The translations under genes were made by a program, and so were the position numbers. DNA of 64,000 nt from assembly GCF_017872975.1 (NCBI RefSeq), contig NZ_JAGGJP010000009.1, forward strand, positions 62,001 to 126,000, in the 5' to 3' direction. The notes below the pieces were generated by a model. The model had not been told where the DNA came from. It did no database searches and saw only the letters and a list, made by a program, of their open reading frames with translations. Below, piece by piece: positions 45,071-51,592 of this stretch. Position 1 is the first letter of the stretch; each line of letters begins with the position of its first letter. Source of the DNA: Rubellimicrobium aerolatum (GTDB lineage: Bacteria; Pseudomonadota; Alphaproteobacteria; Rhodobacterales; Rhodobacteraceae).

Positions 45071-45775
45071 ATGGCTCCGCGCATGACACAGGTCAGCGAC
45101 GTCGCCCTCCGGCTCCGGGATATCCGTCAGCGCTCCGGTTTTTCGGTGCGGGGCTTTGCCGAAGCTTTGGGCATGACCGCAGGTGGCTACAAGCACTACG
45201 AGGATCGCTACAAGCGACCTTTCTTTCCCCGGGATTTTGTCGAGGATCTGCTGCACGTGCTTGTCCCACGCGGTTTTAATCCGACCGAGCTGCTGGCCTT
45301 GGCCGGCGAGGATGCCGACCCGGCGGGCGCAGCCGAATCGCACCCCGTCGCCGCGGTCGAGGGCAAGGCCCTCATCCCGCTCTACGACGTGGCGGCCAGC
45401 GCCGGGCCCGGCACCTACGTGGACAGCTACGAGCCGATCGCCACCAGCCTCGCCCTCCCCGAGGACTACCTCCGCCGGATCACGCGCGCGCGCCGGGACG
45501 ATCTCGCCATCATCAGCGTCAAAGGCGACTCGATGTGGCCTACGCTTAAGGACGACGATATCGTCCTGCTGGATCTATCCAAGCGCAGCACGGCCTTCGA
45601 CGGCCTTTTCGTGCTGCGCTTCCGCGACGCGCTCCACGTCAAGCGGCTCGGCCGGGGCTCCCGCCCCGACCTGGTCGCCATCATCAGCGACAACAAGGAC
45701 TATCCGACGCAGGAATACCCCGCCGACGACGTCCAGGTGGTCGGCAAGGTTCTCTGGGTCGGAGGGAAGGTTTGA
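45071..45775 (+). CDS. CI-like repressor with S24 peptidase domain
   Basis: A 234-aa repressor: N-terminal HTH (FSVRGFAEALGMTAGGYKHY), a linker with ALIPLYDVAASAGPG, and a C-terminal LexA/S24 domain with the catalytic Ser in VKGDSMWPTL and the Lys in the LHVKRLGR strand. It would hold the prophage silent and self-cleave with RecA after DNA damage. It starts at 45071 (or 45083), divergent from cro, with probable leaderless translation. It heads the lysogenic operon. Confidence 0.9.
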   Translation: MAPRMTQVSDVALRLRDIRQRSGFSVRGFAEALGMTAGGYKHYEDRYKRPFFPRDFVEDLLHVLVPRGFNPTELLALAGEDADPAGAAESHPVAAVEGKALIPLYDVAASAGPGTYVDSYEPIATSLALPEDYLRRITRARRDDLAIISVKGDSMWPTLKDDDIVLLDLSKRSTAFDGLFVLRFRDALHVKRLGRGSRPDLVAIISDNKDYPTQEYPADDVQVVGKVLWVGGKV

Positions 45776-46587
45776 ATAGATACAGTTTCGCGGGCGGGTT
45801 GCTGCAGGTGCTAGGCGGGCTGGCTTGGCTTGGCGGCGGCCTGTCACTGCTTGGCGGGCTCTACTGGCTCAGCCAGAGCGAAGTCCCGCTCGGTTTGGCA
45901 ACAATGATCGTTGGGATCATCTCAGCTGTCGCCCTACTCGCAATGTGCGAGGTCGGGGCCGCAGTACTCGACCTCGCGGACAACTCCGCCTCCCTGTTGC
46001 ATTCCCAGCGCGAGGCCGACACCAGGGCCAACAAAGCCGCGCAGATCCCCCAGCCCGCGCCGCCCGTCACGACTGCGGCATCGGCTCCCGCCGCGCCGCG
46101 TCCGCAGGCCGTAGATTCCCGCCGGTGGCAGTTCCTCAAGGAGGCCGACCCGGAGGTCGCGGCCGCCGCGACCCGCGTGGCTGGCCTGGGACCGGGCTAC
46201 GAGGACCATCTCGCCGAACGGCTCCTCACCCTTGGCGACCGCGCCCTTCTGCCCGGCATCGAGCGCGGGCTGGCCGAGGCCGCCGAAGCGGAACGGCGGC
46301 GGCACGAAGAAGCGGTGGCGGCCATGGGCGAGGGCACCGCCCGCGAGCTGCAGACCTATCGCGCCTTGGTCGAGGCCAATGGCGGGCTCGACCCCAAGGA
46401 GAAGAAGCGTGTTGTCGACATCCAGCCCTACTCGGGAAGCTGGCTGGCCTTCCAAGGCGGCCTGCGGATCAAGCTCGAGGACAGCTCCTTCCTGTTGATG
46501 AAGGACGGCTTTGGGCGGCGGTTCCTTTATGATCCGGATGCCGGCTTTGGCCGGGGTCCGCTCCGAAAGGCCGAGTCAGAAGGTTAG
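45772..46587 (+). CDS. two-span membrane protein of the lysogenic operon
   Basis: A 271-aa protein starting at a TTG that overlaps the repressor stop, with GGAGGGAAGG just upstream. Two membrane spans (GGLLQVLGGLAWLGGGLSLL and ATMIVGIISAVALLAMCEVG) precede a Pro/Ala linker and a helical cytosolic domain (LAEAAEAERRRHEEAVAAMG). No family recognised. Coexpression with the repressor in the lysogen suggests superinfection exclusion or another lysogen trait. Confidence 0.65.
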   Translation: MNRYSFAGGLLQVLGGLAWLGGGLSLLGGLYWLSQSEVPLGLATMIVGIISAVALLAMCEVGAAVLDLADNSASLLHSQREADTRANKAAQIPQPAPPVTTAASAPAAPRPQAVDSRRWQFLKEADPEVAAAATRVAGLGPGYEDHLAERLLTLGDRALLPGIERGLAEAAEAERRRHEEAVAAMGEGTARELQTYRALVEANGGLDPKEKKRVVDIQPYSGSWLAFQGGLRIKLEDSSFLLMKDGFGRRFLYDPDAGFGRGPLRKAESEG

Positions 46588-46628
46588 ACCAGGGCCCGAA
46601 CGAGATGGACCCGAACCGGAGGAGCCGA

Positions 46629-46910
46629 ATGATGCCTGACGACGCAGACTACGCCAAACTTCTGGCAAGGCTGGACGATCTCGAGAACCTGTCCCAGCAT
46701 CAGGCTGGTGTAGTTATCGCCCTCTACAATGGGCTGAACCGGCTCAGCTCCGTCATGATCGGCGTCAACAAGTCCATCCTGAGCGCCGTCTTGGGTCGGG
46801 ACGAACCGCCCGACCTGCAGAGCAAGCTTGAACAGGATGGTCAAACCTTGGCTGACACTCTCCACGACATAGCCAATCGGCTGGATTTGATGAATGACAG
46901 CCTCCGGTAG
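46629..46910 (+). CDS. small helical protein of the lysogenic operon
   Basis: A 93-aa protein; MMPDDADYAKLLARLDDLEN is followed by helices and an amphipathic C-terminus. A GGAGGAG site lies 5 bp before ATG 46629, which is preferred over an ATG at 46605 that has none. The stop overlaps the next gene start by 17 bp. Unknown function. Confidence 0.6.
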   Translation: MMPDDADYAKLLARLDDLENLSQHQAGVVIALYNGLNRLSSVMIGVNKSILSAVLGRDEPPDLQSKLEQDGQTLADTLHDIANRLDLMNDSLR

Positions 46911-47283
46911 ACCCACCCCCCCTGCACCCCCGCCGATCGACAAGCCCAGCAACGTCCTCGACTTCCCCGGATCGCGGCGGTCCTCGCCGTCCAGCAACGA
47001 CAGCTTGCAGACTGATCCTTCGACCTCATATTCAGGTGGTGGAGGTGGCGGCATGGAAACCCGGTTGGCGGTCGTGGAGGTCAAGCTGGCGGCGGTGGAA
47101 ACCCGCCTAGAGGCCATCGACACGCGTATGCGCGCCGTCGAGGCCAGCCTCGCGACCCTCACGGAGAGGGTGGCCCATCTGCCGTCCAAGGGCTTCATCG
47201 TCACCAGCACCATGACGACATTGGCCGTCGTGGCCGCCTTCGGCCTGTTCGCCGACCGATTGCGCGCCCTTTTGGGGCTCTGA
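46894..47283 (+). CDS. coiled-coil protein with C-terminal membrane anchor
   Basis: A 129-aa protein: a Pro/Ser-rich start (DKPSNVLDFPGSRR), a Gly run, a long heptad coiled-coil (METRLAVVEVKLAAVETRLE and following), and a C-terminal membrane span (TMTTLAVVAAFGLFADRLRA). The topology resembles XhlA-like or exclusion proteins. Last gene of the lysogenic operon, before a terminator. Confidence 0.65.
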   Translation: MTASGRPTPPAPPPIDKPSNVLDFPGSRRSSPSSNDSLQTDPSTSYSGGGGGGMETRLAVVEVKLAAVETRLEAIDTRMRAVEASLATLTERVAHLPSKGFIVTSTMTTLAVVAAFGLFADRLRALLGL

Positions 47284-47306
47284 CGCCACCCAAACCACTG
47301 ACCCAA

Positions 47307-47330
47307 GCCCGCCACTCCGGCGGGCTTTTT
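47307..47330 (+). terminator. intrinsic terminator of the lysogenic operon
   Basis: GCCCGCC-ACTCC-GGCGGGC followed directly by TTTTT, 24 bp after the last stop. A textbook Rho-independent terminator. Confidence 0.88.
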
Positions 47331-47418
47331 GCTGTCCGCCTCCATTGTCCACGATGGCGCAACTGTTCGTTTCAACCCTTCGATTCGGGTCTACAGCACT
47401 GGCTTGCGAACACTGTTG

Positions 47419-47458
47419 ACGCAATTTGCGCTTGCGTGACTGTTCGCATTTTGCGAAC
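47419..47458 (+). promoter_or_regulatory. second repressor operator pair
   Basis: A perfect 17-bp palindrome GTTCGCA-TTT-TGCGAAC (47442-47458) and a weaker ACGCA-ATT-TGCGC site (47419-47431) lie just before the TerB-like gene. A further half-site TTGCGAAC is at 47404. They match the TTCGCAnnnTGCGAA form of the cI/cro sites, so the rightward block starting here is probably repressed in the lysogen. Confidence 0.65.
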
Positions 47459-47499
47459 ATAGTCCTATGCCGCGCTCCTGCGGCTGGCAAAGGGACAGC

Positions 47500-47952
47500 A
47501 TGTTCGGATTTCTCAACGGCAAGAAGGCCAGGAACGACCTCAAGGCGAAGCTCGCCGACAGCGCCAACCGCCTGAGCGGCCGGCTCGACTTCCTCCAGGG
47601 CGCGGTGTCGCTCGCCGCGCTCGTCATGGCCGCCGACGGCGAGATCGAGGCGGCCGAGCGCGACATGCTCGCGCGCTCGCTGCGCAACAACGACACGCTC
47701 AACGCCGCCTACACCGGCGCGCAGATCGACGAGGCGACGAAGCGGGCGCTCGCCAAGGCCGAGCAGGGCCGCACCGGCAAGAAGGCCCTCTGGTCCGAGG
47801 TCGAGGACCTGAAGGGCGACCCCGACGCCGAGACGGTGATCCTGATGGCGATGGACGTGGCCGACAGCGACGGCGACATGGAGCCCGCCGAGCAGAAGGT
47901 CCTGCGCGACGCCTGCGACCGGCTCGGCCTCAGCTTCGAGGCGCTGGTCTGA
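47500..47952 (+). CDS. TerB family protein
   Basis: A 150-aa acidic helical protein of the TerB/DjlA-type fold: VMAADGEIEAAERDMLARSL and MAMDVADSDGDMEPAEQKVL carry the two metal-binding acidic repeats typical of TerB. TerB proteins link to tellurite and phage-stress responses; alone here, its role is unclear. It is first in the rightward block, directly after the repressor palindrome. Confidence 0.8.
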   Translation: MFGFLNGKKARNDLKAKLADSANRLSGRLDFLQGAVSLAALVMAADGEIEAAERDMLARSLRNNDTLNAAYTGAQIDEATKRALAKAEQGRTGKKALWSEVEDLKGDPDAETVILMAMDVADSDGDMEPAEQKVLRDACDRLGLSFEALV

Positions 47953-48131
47953 TGCTGGCGGCGCTCCGCGAGCGGGCGCTGGCCTGGATGACGGCGGTGG
48001 CCGCCGTCCTCTTCCTCCTGCGATTCGCCCTGCCCGACCTGATGATCGACCTCGCCACGCTGGCACTGGTCCCGCTCACCGCCAGGGTCGCGGCCCCCGC
48101 CCCGTCCTGGCTGGGCCGGGCCACCCGCTGA
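47952..48131 (+). CDS. small membrane protein coupled to the TerB gene
   Basis: A 59-aa protein, ATGA-coupled to the TerB-like gene, with two hydrophobic stretches (WMTAVAAVLFLLRFALPDLM and LATLALVPLTARVA). No family recognised. Coupling suggests joint action with TerB at the membrane. Confidence 0.6.
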   Translation: MLAALRERALAWMTAVAAVLFLLRFALPDLMIDLATLALVPLTARVAAPAPSWLGRATR

Positions 48132-48192
48132 CGCATCGCCCGAGGGCTTCCGCGCGAAGCCCTCCCCCATGCGCCAACAAGACAGGTGATCC

Positions 48193-48525
48193 ATGACGCC
48201 CCACCCCCTCCACCCGCGCGACGAGGCCGACGCCCGCGCCACCCTGACCGACCCCCGGGCCCATCGGGGCCAGCCGCTGCTGATCGCGCCGGCCTGGGCC
48301 TACCTCAAGCAGCGCCAGGGCCAGCCGATCAGCGCGCGCCAGTGGACGCGCCTCCACCCCGTCCACCGCGTCGCGCCCGACCCCTTCCCGGCCCTGCCCG
48401 CCGTGACCCCGGCCGAGGAGCCCACCCTCGCCCAAGCCCTCGACCGCGCCCGCCCCGCCATCACCCGCGCCTGCGCCGAGGCCCTGTCCCGCCGCCGCGC
48501 CGCCTGCGCCGGGGACGCCGCATGA
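48193..48525 (+). CDS. phage protein of unknown function
   Basis: A 110-aa protein with HRGQPLLIAPAWAYLKQRQG and a Cys-containing C-terminus (ALSRRRAACAGDAA). No recognised domain. It overlaps the next tiny gene by 4 bp (ATGA), giving it a place in the early block. Confidence 0.55.
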   Translation: MTPHPLHPRDEADARATLTDPRAHRGQPLLIAPAWAYLKQRQGQPISARQWTRLHPVHRVAPDPFPALPAVTPAEEPTLAQALDRARPAITRACAEALSRRRAACAGDAA

Positions 48526-48638
48526 CCGCCATCCTCGGCCTCGCCCGCCTCGGCCTCCTGGCCCTGCTCACCCTCACCCTGTCCCACGTCGCCCTCAAGG
48601 CGGCCCTCGCTGCCGCGCTGGGGGGCCTCCTGTCATGA
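48522..48638 (+). CDS. 38-residue membrane peptide
   Basis: ATGA-coupled on both sides. Nearly the whole product is one membrane span (LARLGLLALLTLTLSHVALK). Coupling is its main support. Confidence 0.45.
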   Translation: MTAILGLARLGLLALLTLTLSHVALKAALAAALGGLLS

Positions 48639-48934
48639 CCGGCCTCGGCAACCGCCCCGCCCGGGACGTGCTGGCCTGCGTCGAGGACCTCGAGACGCGG
48701 CTCCAGGGCTGGCCGTCCTTCGGCGAGGACCCGGACGGCTACGTCCGGCGCGAGGACGATCTCGCGCAGATCCTCGAGACGCGCCCGACCTGGCGCGCCA
48801 CCGTGCGCCGCCGCTGGGACGGCGCGTCGATCTCCATGATCGGCCTGCGCGCGACCTCCACGATGGGGTTCGCCCAAGCCTGCCGCAACTGGGTCGCCCA
48901 GGCCCGCCGCAAGCTGGAGGACGCCAGCGCATGA
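48635..48934 (+). CDS. phage protein of unknown function
   Basis: A 99-aa soluble, charged protein (LACVEDLETRLQGWPSFGED; later FAQACRNWVAQARRKLEDAS). It is ATGA-coupled upstream and downstream. No family recognised; overall it has the feel of a small DNA- or protein-binding inhibitor. Confidence 0.55.
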   Translation: MTGLGNRPARDVLACVEDLETRLQGWPSFGEDPDGYVRREDDLAQILETRPTWRATVRRRWDGASISMIGLRATSTMGFAQACRNWVAQARRKLEDASA

Positions 48935-49065
48935 TCCGCCGCCGCCGCATCCTCCTCGTGACCGGCCCCGCCCTGGTGCTGGCCGTGGCCCTCCTCCTCT
49001 GGACCCTGATCGCCATCGGCGCCCGCGAGGTCGCCCTCTGGACCTGGGAGATCGCCCATGGCTGA
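48931..49065 (+). CDS. 44-residue single-span membrane peptide
   Basis: A basic start (MIRRRRILLV) leads into one span (ALVLAVALLLWTLIAIGA). Overlaps both neighbours. Topology is N-in by the positive-inside rule. Confidence 0.5.
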   Translation: MIRRRRILLVTGPALVLAVALLLWTLIAIGAREVALWTWEIAHG

Positions 49066-49414
49066 CGCCCTCGCCCCCGCCTCCGCCCGGGACATCGACC
49101 CGCTCACCCTCTGGATCCGGATCGAGGCCGGCGCCGCCAACAGCGCCCGCCTCCTCCTGCGGACCGAGGCCCTGCACCGCGCCCTGGGCGACGTGCGCGA
49201 GCTGCTGCCCGAGGTGATCGCCATCGCCCTGGGCGAGGCCAGCCCCGCGAGCCGCGCCCAGGCCGAGCAACGGCTCGCCGTCCTCCTGCGCCGCATCGAC
49301 TTCGCCCTGGCCGCCGACGCCTTCGCCGGCCACGTCCGCCCGGTCGGCCGCGACCCCGACACGATGCCCGCGCGGGCCACCCCCACTCAGGAGCCGCCCC
49401 ATGCCGCCGGCTGA
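49058..49414 (+). CDS. phage protein of unknown function
   Basis: A 118-aa helical protein (EALHRALGDVRELLPEVIAI, then AEQRLAVLLRRIDFALAADA). Overlaps both neighbours by a few bases. No family recognised. Confidence 0.55.
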   Translation: MADALAPASARDIDPLTLWIRIEAGAANSARLLLRTEALHRALGDVRELLPEVIAIALGEASPASRAQAEQRLAVLLRRIDFALAADAFAGHVRPVGRDPDTMPARATPTQEPPHAAG

Positions 49415-49664
49415 CGCCCTCCCCGCCGACGCCCTCCCCGACGACGCGATCCTCGACGACGAGCTGCTGGCCATGCTCGAGGCCGCCATCCGCGACCGTC
49501 TCGGCCGAGCGCCCCGGGGCCCGATCGTCCTGATCCTGGTCGAGGAGGAGACCGTCGAGTTCACGGCCCTCGGCTGCGCCTGCTCCGACTGCCTGGGCCC
49601 CGCCGCCGATGCGCTCCACGCGCTCCAGCGCGACGCCCACGTCACCCCCACCCCGCGACACTGA
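49401..49664 (+). CDS. small acidic Cys-containing protein
   Basis: An 87-aa acidic protein with repeated ADALPADALPDDAI at the start, a hydrophobic strand (GPIVLILVEEETVEF) and a CACSDC cluster that could bind zinc. Overlaps the preceding gene. Unknown function. Confidence 0.55.
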   Translation: MPPADALPADALPDDAILDDELLAMLEAAIRDRLGRAPRGPIVLILVEEETVEFTALGCACSDCLGPAADALHALQRDAHVTPTPRH

Positions 49665-49672
49665 GGCCCCCC

Positions 49673-49852
49673 ATGAGCCGCGACAGCTACATCCACCGCC
49701 GCGCCAAGCGCATCCGCCGGCTGACAGGGCCCCATCCTGCCCGAGGCCTGCGCCTCAAGGACCACCTCGTCGTCCGCATCATCGCTGACCAGGCCCGCCA
49801 GCACGTCGTGACCGACGCCATCCGGCGAAAGATGGAGCAGCGTCGTGGCTGA
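49673..49852 (+). CDS. small basic protein, paralogue of the 50915 gene
   Basis: A 59-aa basic protein (SRDSYIHRRAKRIRRLTG, ARGLRLKDHLVVRIIADQAR). It aligns by eye with the 69-aa protein at 50915 over its whole length (MSR-SY-RR-RIRRL, GLRL-D-LV-R, ADQAR). The two flank the DUF5131 gene. Probably nucleic-acid binding given its charge, but unproven. Confidence 0.6.
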   Translation: MSRDSYIHRRAKRIRRLTGPHPARGLRLKDHLVVRIIADQARQHVVTDAIRRKMEQRRG

Positions 49853-50918
49853 GCACTCCACCATCGAGTGGACCGACGCGACCTGGAACCCGATCACGGG
49901 CTGCACCATGGTCTCGGCCGGCTGCACCAACTGCTACGCCATGGGCCTCGCGGCCACGCGGCTGCGGCATCATCCCTCCCGCGCCGGCCTGACCCGAATG
50001 ACCGGCGGCCGGGCCGTCTGGACGGGCGAGGTCCGCCTCAACGACCAGTGGCTCGACCAGCCGCTCGGCTGGGCCCGCCCGCGTCGCATCTTCGTCTGCG
50101 CCCACGGCGACCTCTTCCACGAGGCGGTGCCCGACGAGTGGATCGACCGGGTCTTCGCGATCATGGCCCTCGCGCCGCGCCACACCTTCCAGGTGCTGAC
50201 CAAGCGGCCGGAGCGGGCGCGGGCCTACCTGTCGGAGTTGCAGCGCCGGATCACGGTCAGCGCCCACACAGTGCAATTGGGGACCGGCGTGCTCGGGGCC
50301 GATGTCGTGGACCTCACGCCTTGGCCCCTCCCCAACGTCTGGCTCGGCACCTCCATCGAGGATCAGGCCACCGCCGACGCCCGCATCCCCGATCTGCTCG
50401 CCACCCCCGCCGCGATCCGCTTCGTCTCGGCCGAGCCGTTGCTCGGGCCGGTGGACCTGGAGAGCGCCTGGCACGAGGAGAGCGCCCTAGAGGGCGATTG
50501 CTGGGGCGCGTGCGGCTGGTGCGACGAGGGGCGACCCCCGCTCCACAACTGCATCCGCGCACGGCAGAGCGACCAAGAGGCACACCGAAGCCGATCCGGC
50601 CTCGACTGGGTCATCGTCGGCGGCGAGAGCGGCCCCAAGGCCCGCCCCATGCATCCCGACTGGGCCCGCGCGCTCCGCGACCAGTGCCAGGCCGCCGGGG
50701 TGGCCTTCCTGTTCAAGCAATGGGGCGCTTGGTCCCCTCTCTCAGAGGATGCGGACTGGGGCCGCGACTGGATGCTGCTCCACGCCGACGGCGATCACGA
50801 CCTGCCTGACGGTCGCGCGCCGGCCTACGAGTTGGGCGAGATCGCCATCCGCCACGTCGGCAAGACCGCCGCCGGCCGCCTCCTCGACGGCCGCACCTGG
50901 GACGAGGTGCCGGCATGA
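49845..50918 (+). CDS. DUF5131 (phage Gp37/Gp68) family protein
   Basis: A 357-aa protein of the phage Gp37/Gp68 family. The N-terminal WNPITGCTMVSAGCTNCYAM holds Cys20, Cys27 and Cys30 (C-x6-C-x2-C), a probable metal or Fe-S site. FVCAHGDLFHEAVP, FQVLTKRPERA, WVIVGGESGPKARPMHPDW and FLFKQWGAW are family blocks. No reaction is assigned to the family with certainty. The start is GTG at 49845, overlapping the previous stop. Confidence 0.85.
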   Translation: MAEHSTIEWTDATWNPITGCTMVSAGCTNCYAMGLAATRLRHHPSRAGLTRMTGGRAVWTGEVRLNDQWLDQPLGWARPRRIFVCAHGDLFHEAVPDEWIDRVFAIMALAPRHTFQVLTKRPERARAYLSELQRRITVSAHTVQLGTGVLGADVVDLTPWPLPNVWLGTSIEDQATADARIPDLLATPAAIRFVSAEPLLGPVDLESAWHEESALEGDCWGACGWCDEGRPPLHNCIRARQSDQEAHRSRSGLDWVIVGGESGPKARPMHPDWARALRDQCQAAGVAFLFKQWGAWSPLSEDADWGRDWMLLHADGDHDLPDGRAPAYELGEIAIRHVGKTAAGRLLDGRTWDEVPA

Positions 50919-51124
50919 GCCGCCTGAGCTACACCCGCCGCCGGTCCCGCCGCATCCGCCGGCTGATGCGGTCCGACCCCACGCGCGGCCTGCGCCTGAC
51001 CGACCGCCTGGTCGCGCGCCTCCTCGCCGATCAGGCCCGGGCCCTCGGCGTCCCCGCCCCGCTCGCGCCCGCCTACACCCCGCGCTGGATCATCGACGCC
51101 ATCCTGGAGGCCGCCCATGGCTGA
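50915..51124 (+). CDS. small basic protein, paralogue of the 49673 gene
   Basis: A 69-aa basic protein (SRLSYTRRRSRRIRRLMRSD, RGLRLTDRLVARLLADQARA) ending in a short PRWIIDAILEAAHG helix absent from its 49673 paralogue. It overlaps the DUF5131 stop by 4 bp. Duplication around DUF5131 is discussed in the findings. Confidence 0.6.
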   Translation: MSRLSYTRRRSRRIRRLMRSDPTRGLRLTDRLVARLLADQARALGVPAPLAPAYTPRWIIDAILEAAHG

Positions 51125-51353
51125 CGCCCCCGATCCCGCGCCCGCCGATCCCGGCCTGCACATGATCGCCCGCGCCATAAGGGGCGAGCTCACGCAGCCC
51201 AGCCCCGAGGACCGCGCCCGGCTCTTCGCCGCGTGGCGCGCGCTCGACCCCGCCACGCGCGGCACCTTCTTCGAGTGGGCGCACGGCCGCAAGGCCGAGG
51301 CCGAGGCCCAGGGCGTCCCCATCGCCCAGCTCCTCGCCGGCGAGGGCGGCTGA
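51117..51353 (+). CDS. small phage protein of unknown function
   Basis: A 78-aa protein (LHMIARAIRGELTQPSPEDR, FFEWAHGRKAEAEAQGVP). It is helical and charged. Overlaps the previous gene by 8 bp and is followed 2 bp later by the next ATG. Confidence 0.55.
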   Translation: MADAPDPAPADPGLHMIARAIRGELTQPSPEDRARLFAAWRALDPATRGTFFEWAHGRKAEAEAQGVPIAQLLAGEGG

Positions 51354-51355
51354 CC

Positions 51356-51592
51356 ATGCCGGCCGCTCTCAAGCCGGACCGCCCACCCGACCCGCAGCTC
51401 CTCGCCTTCGTGGAGGCCTTGGCACGAGCCCACGCCCATGCCGATAATGCCGCCACCCTCGCCCCGGACGCCCCATGCCCGACCGCCGCCGAGCCTGCAT
51501 CTACGCCCGATTCTCGACGGACCTCCAATCCGACCGATCCATCGACGATCAGGTTGCGCTTTGCCGCGCCTACGCCGCCCGCGAGGGCCTGA
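51356..51592 (+). CDS. small ORF overlapping the integrase start
   Basis: A 78-codon ORF; the first 30 codons look coding (DPQLLAFVEALARAHAHADN), but the last 39 overlap the integrase gene in another frame and look like a shadow. It may end functionally earlier or be a leader that couples to integrase translation. Confidence 0.4.
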   Translation: MPAALKPDRPPDPQLLAFVEALARAHAHADNAATLAPDAPCPTAAEPASTPDSRRTSNPTDPSTIRLRFAAPTPPARA

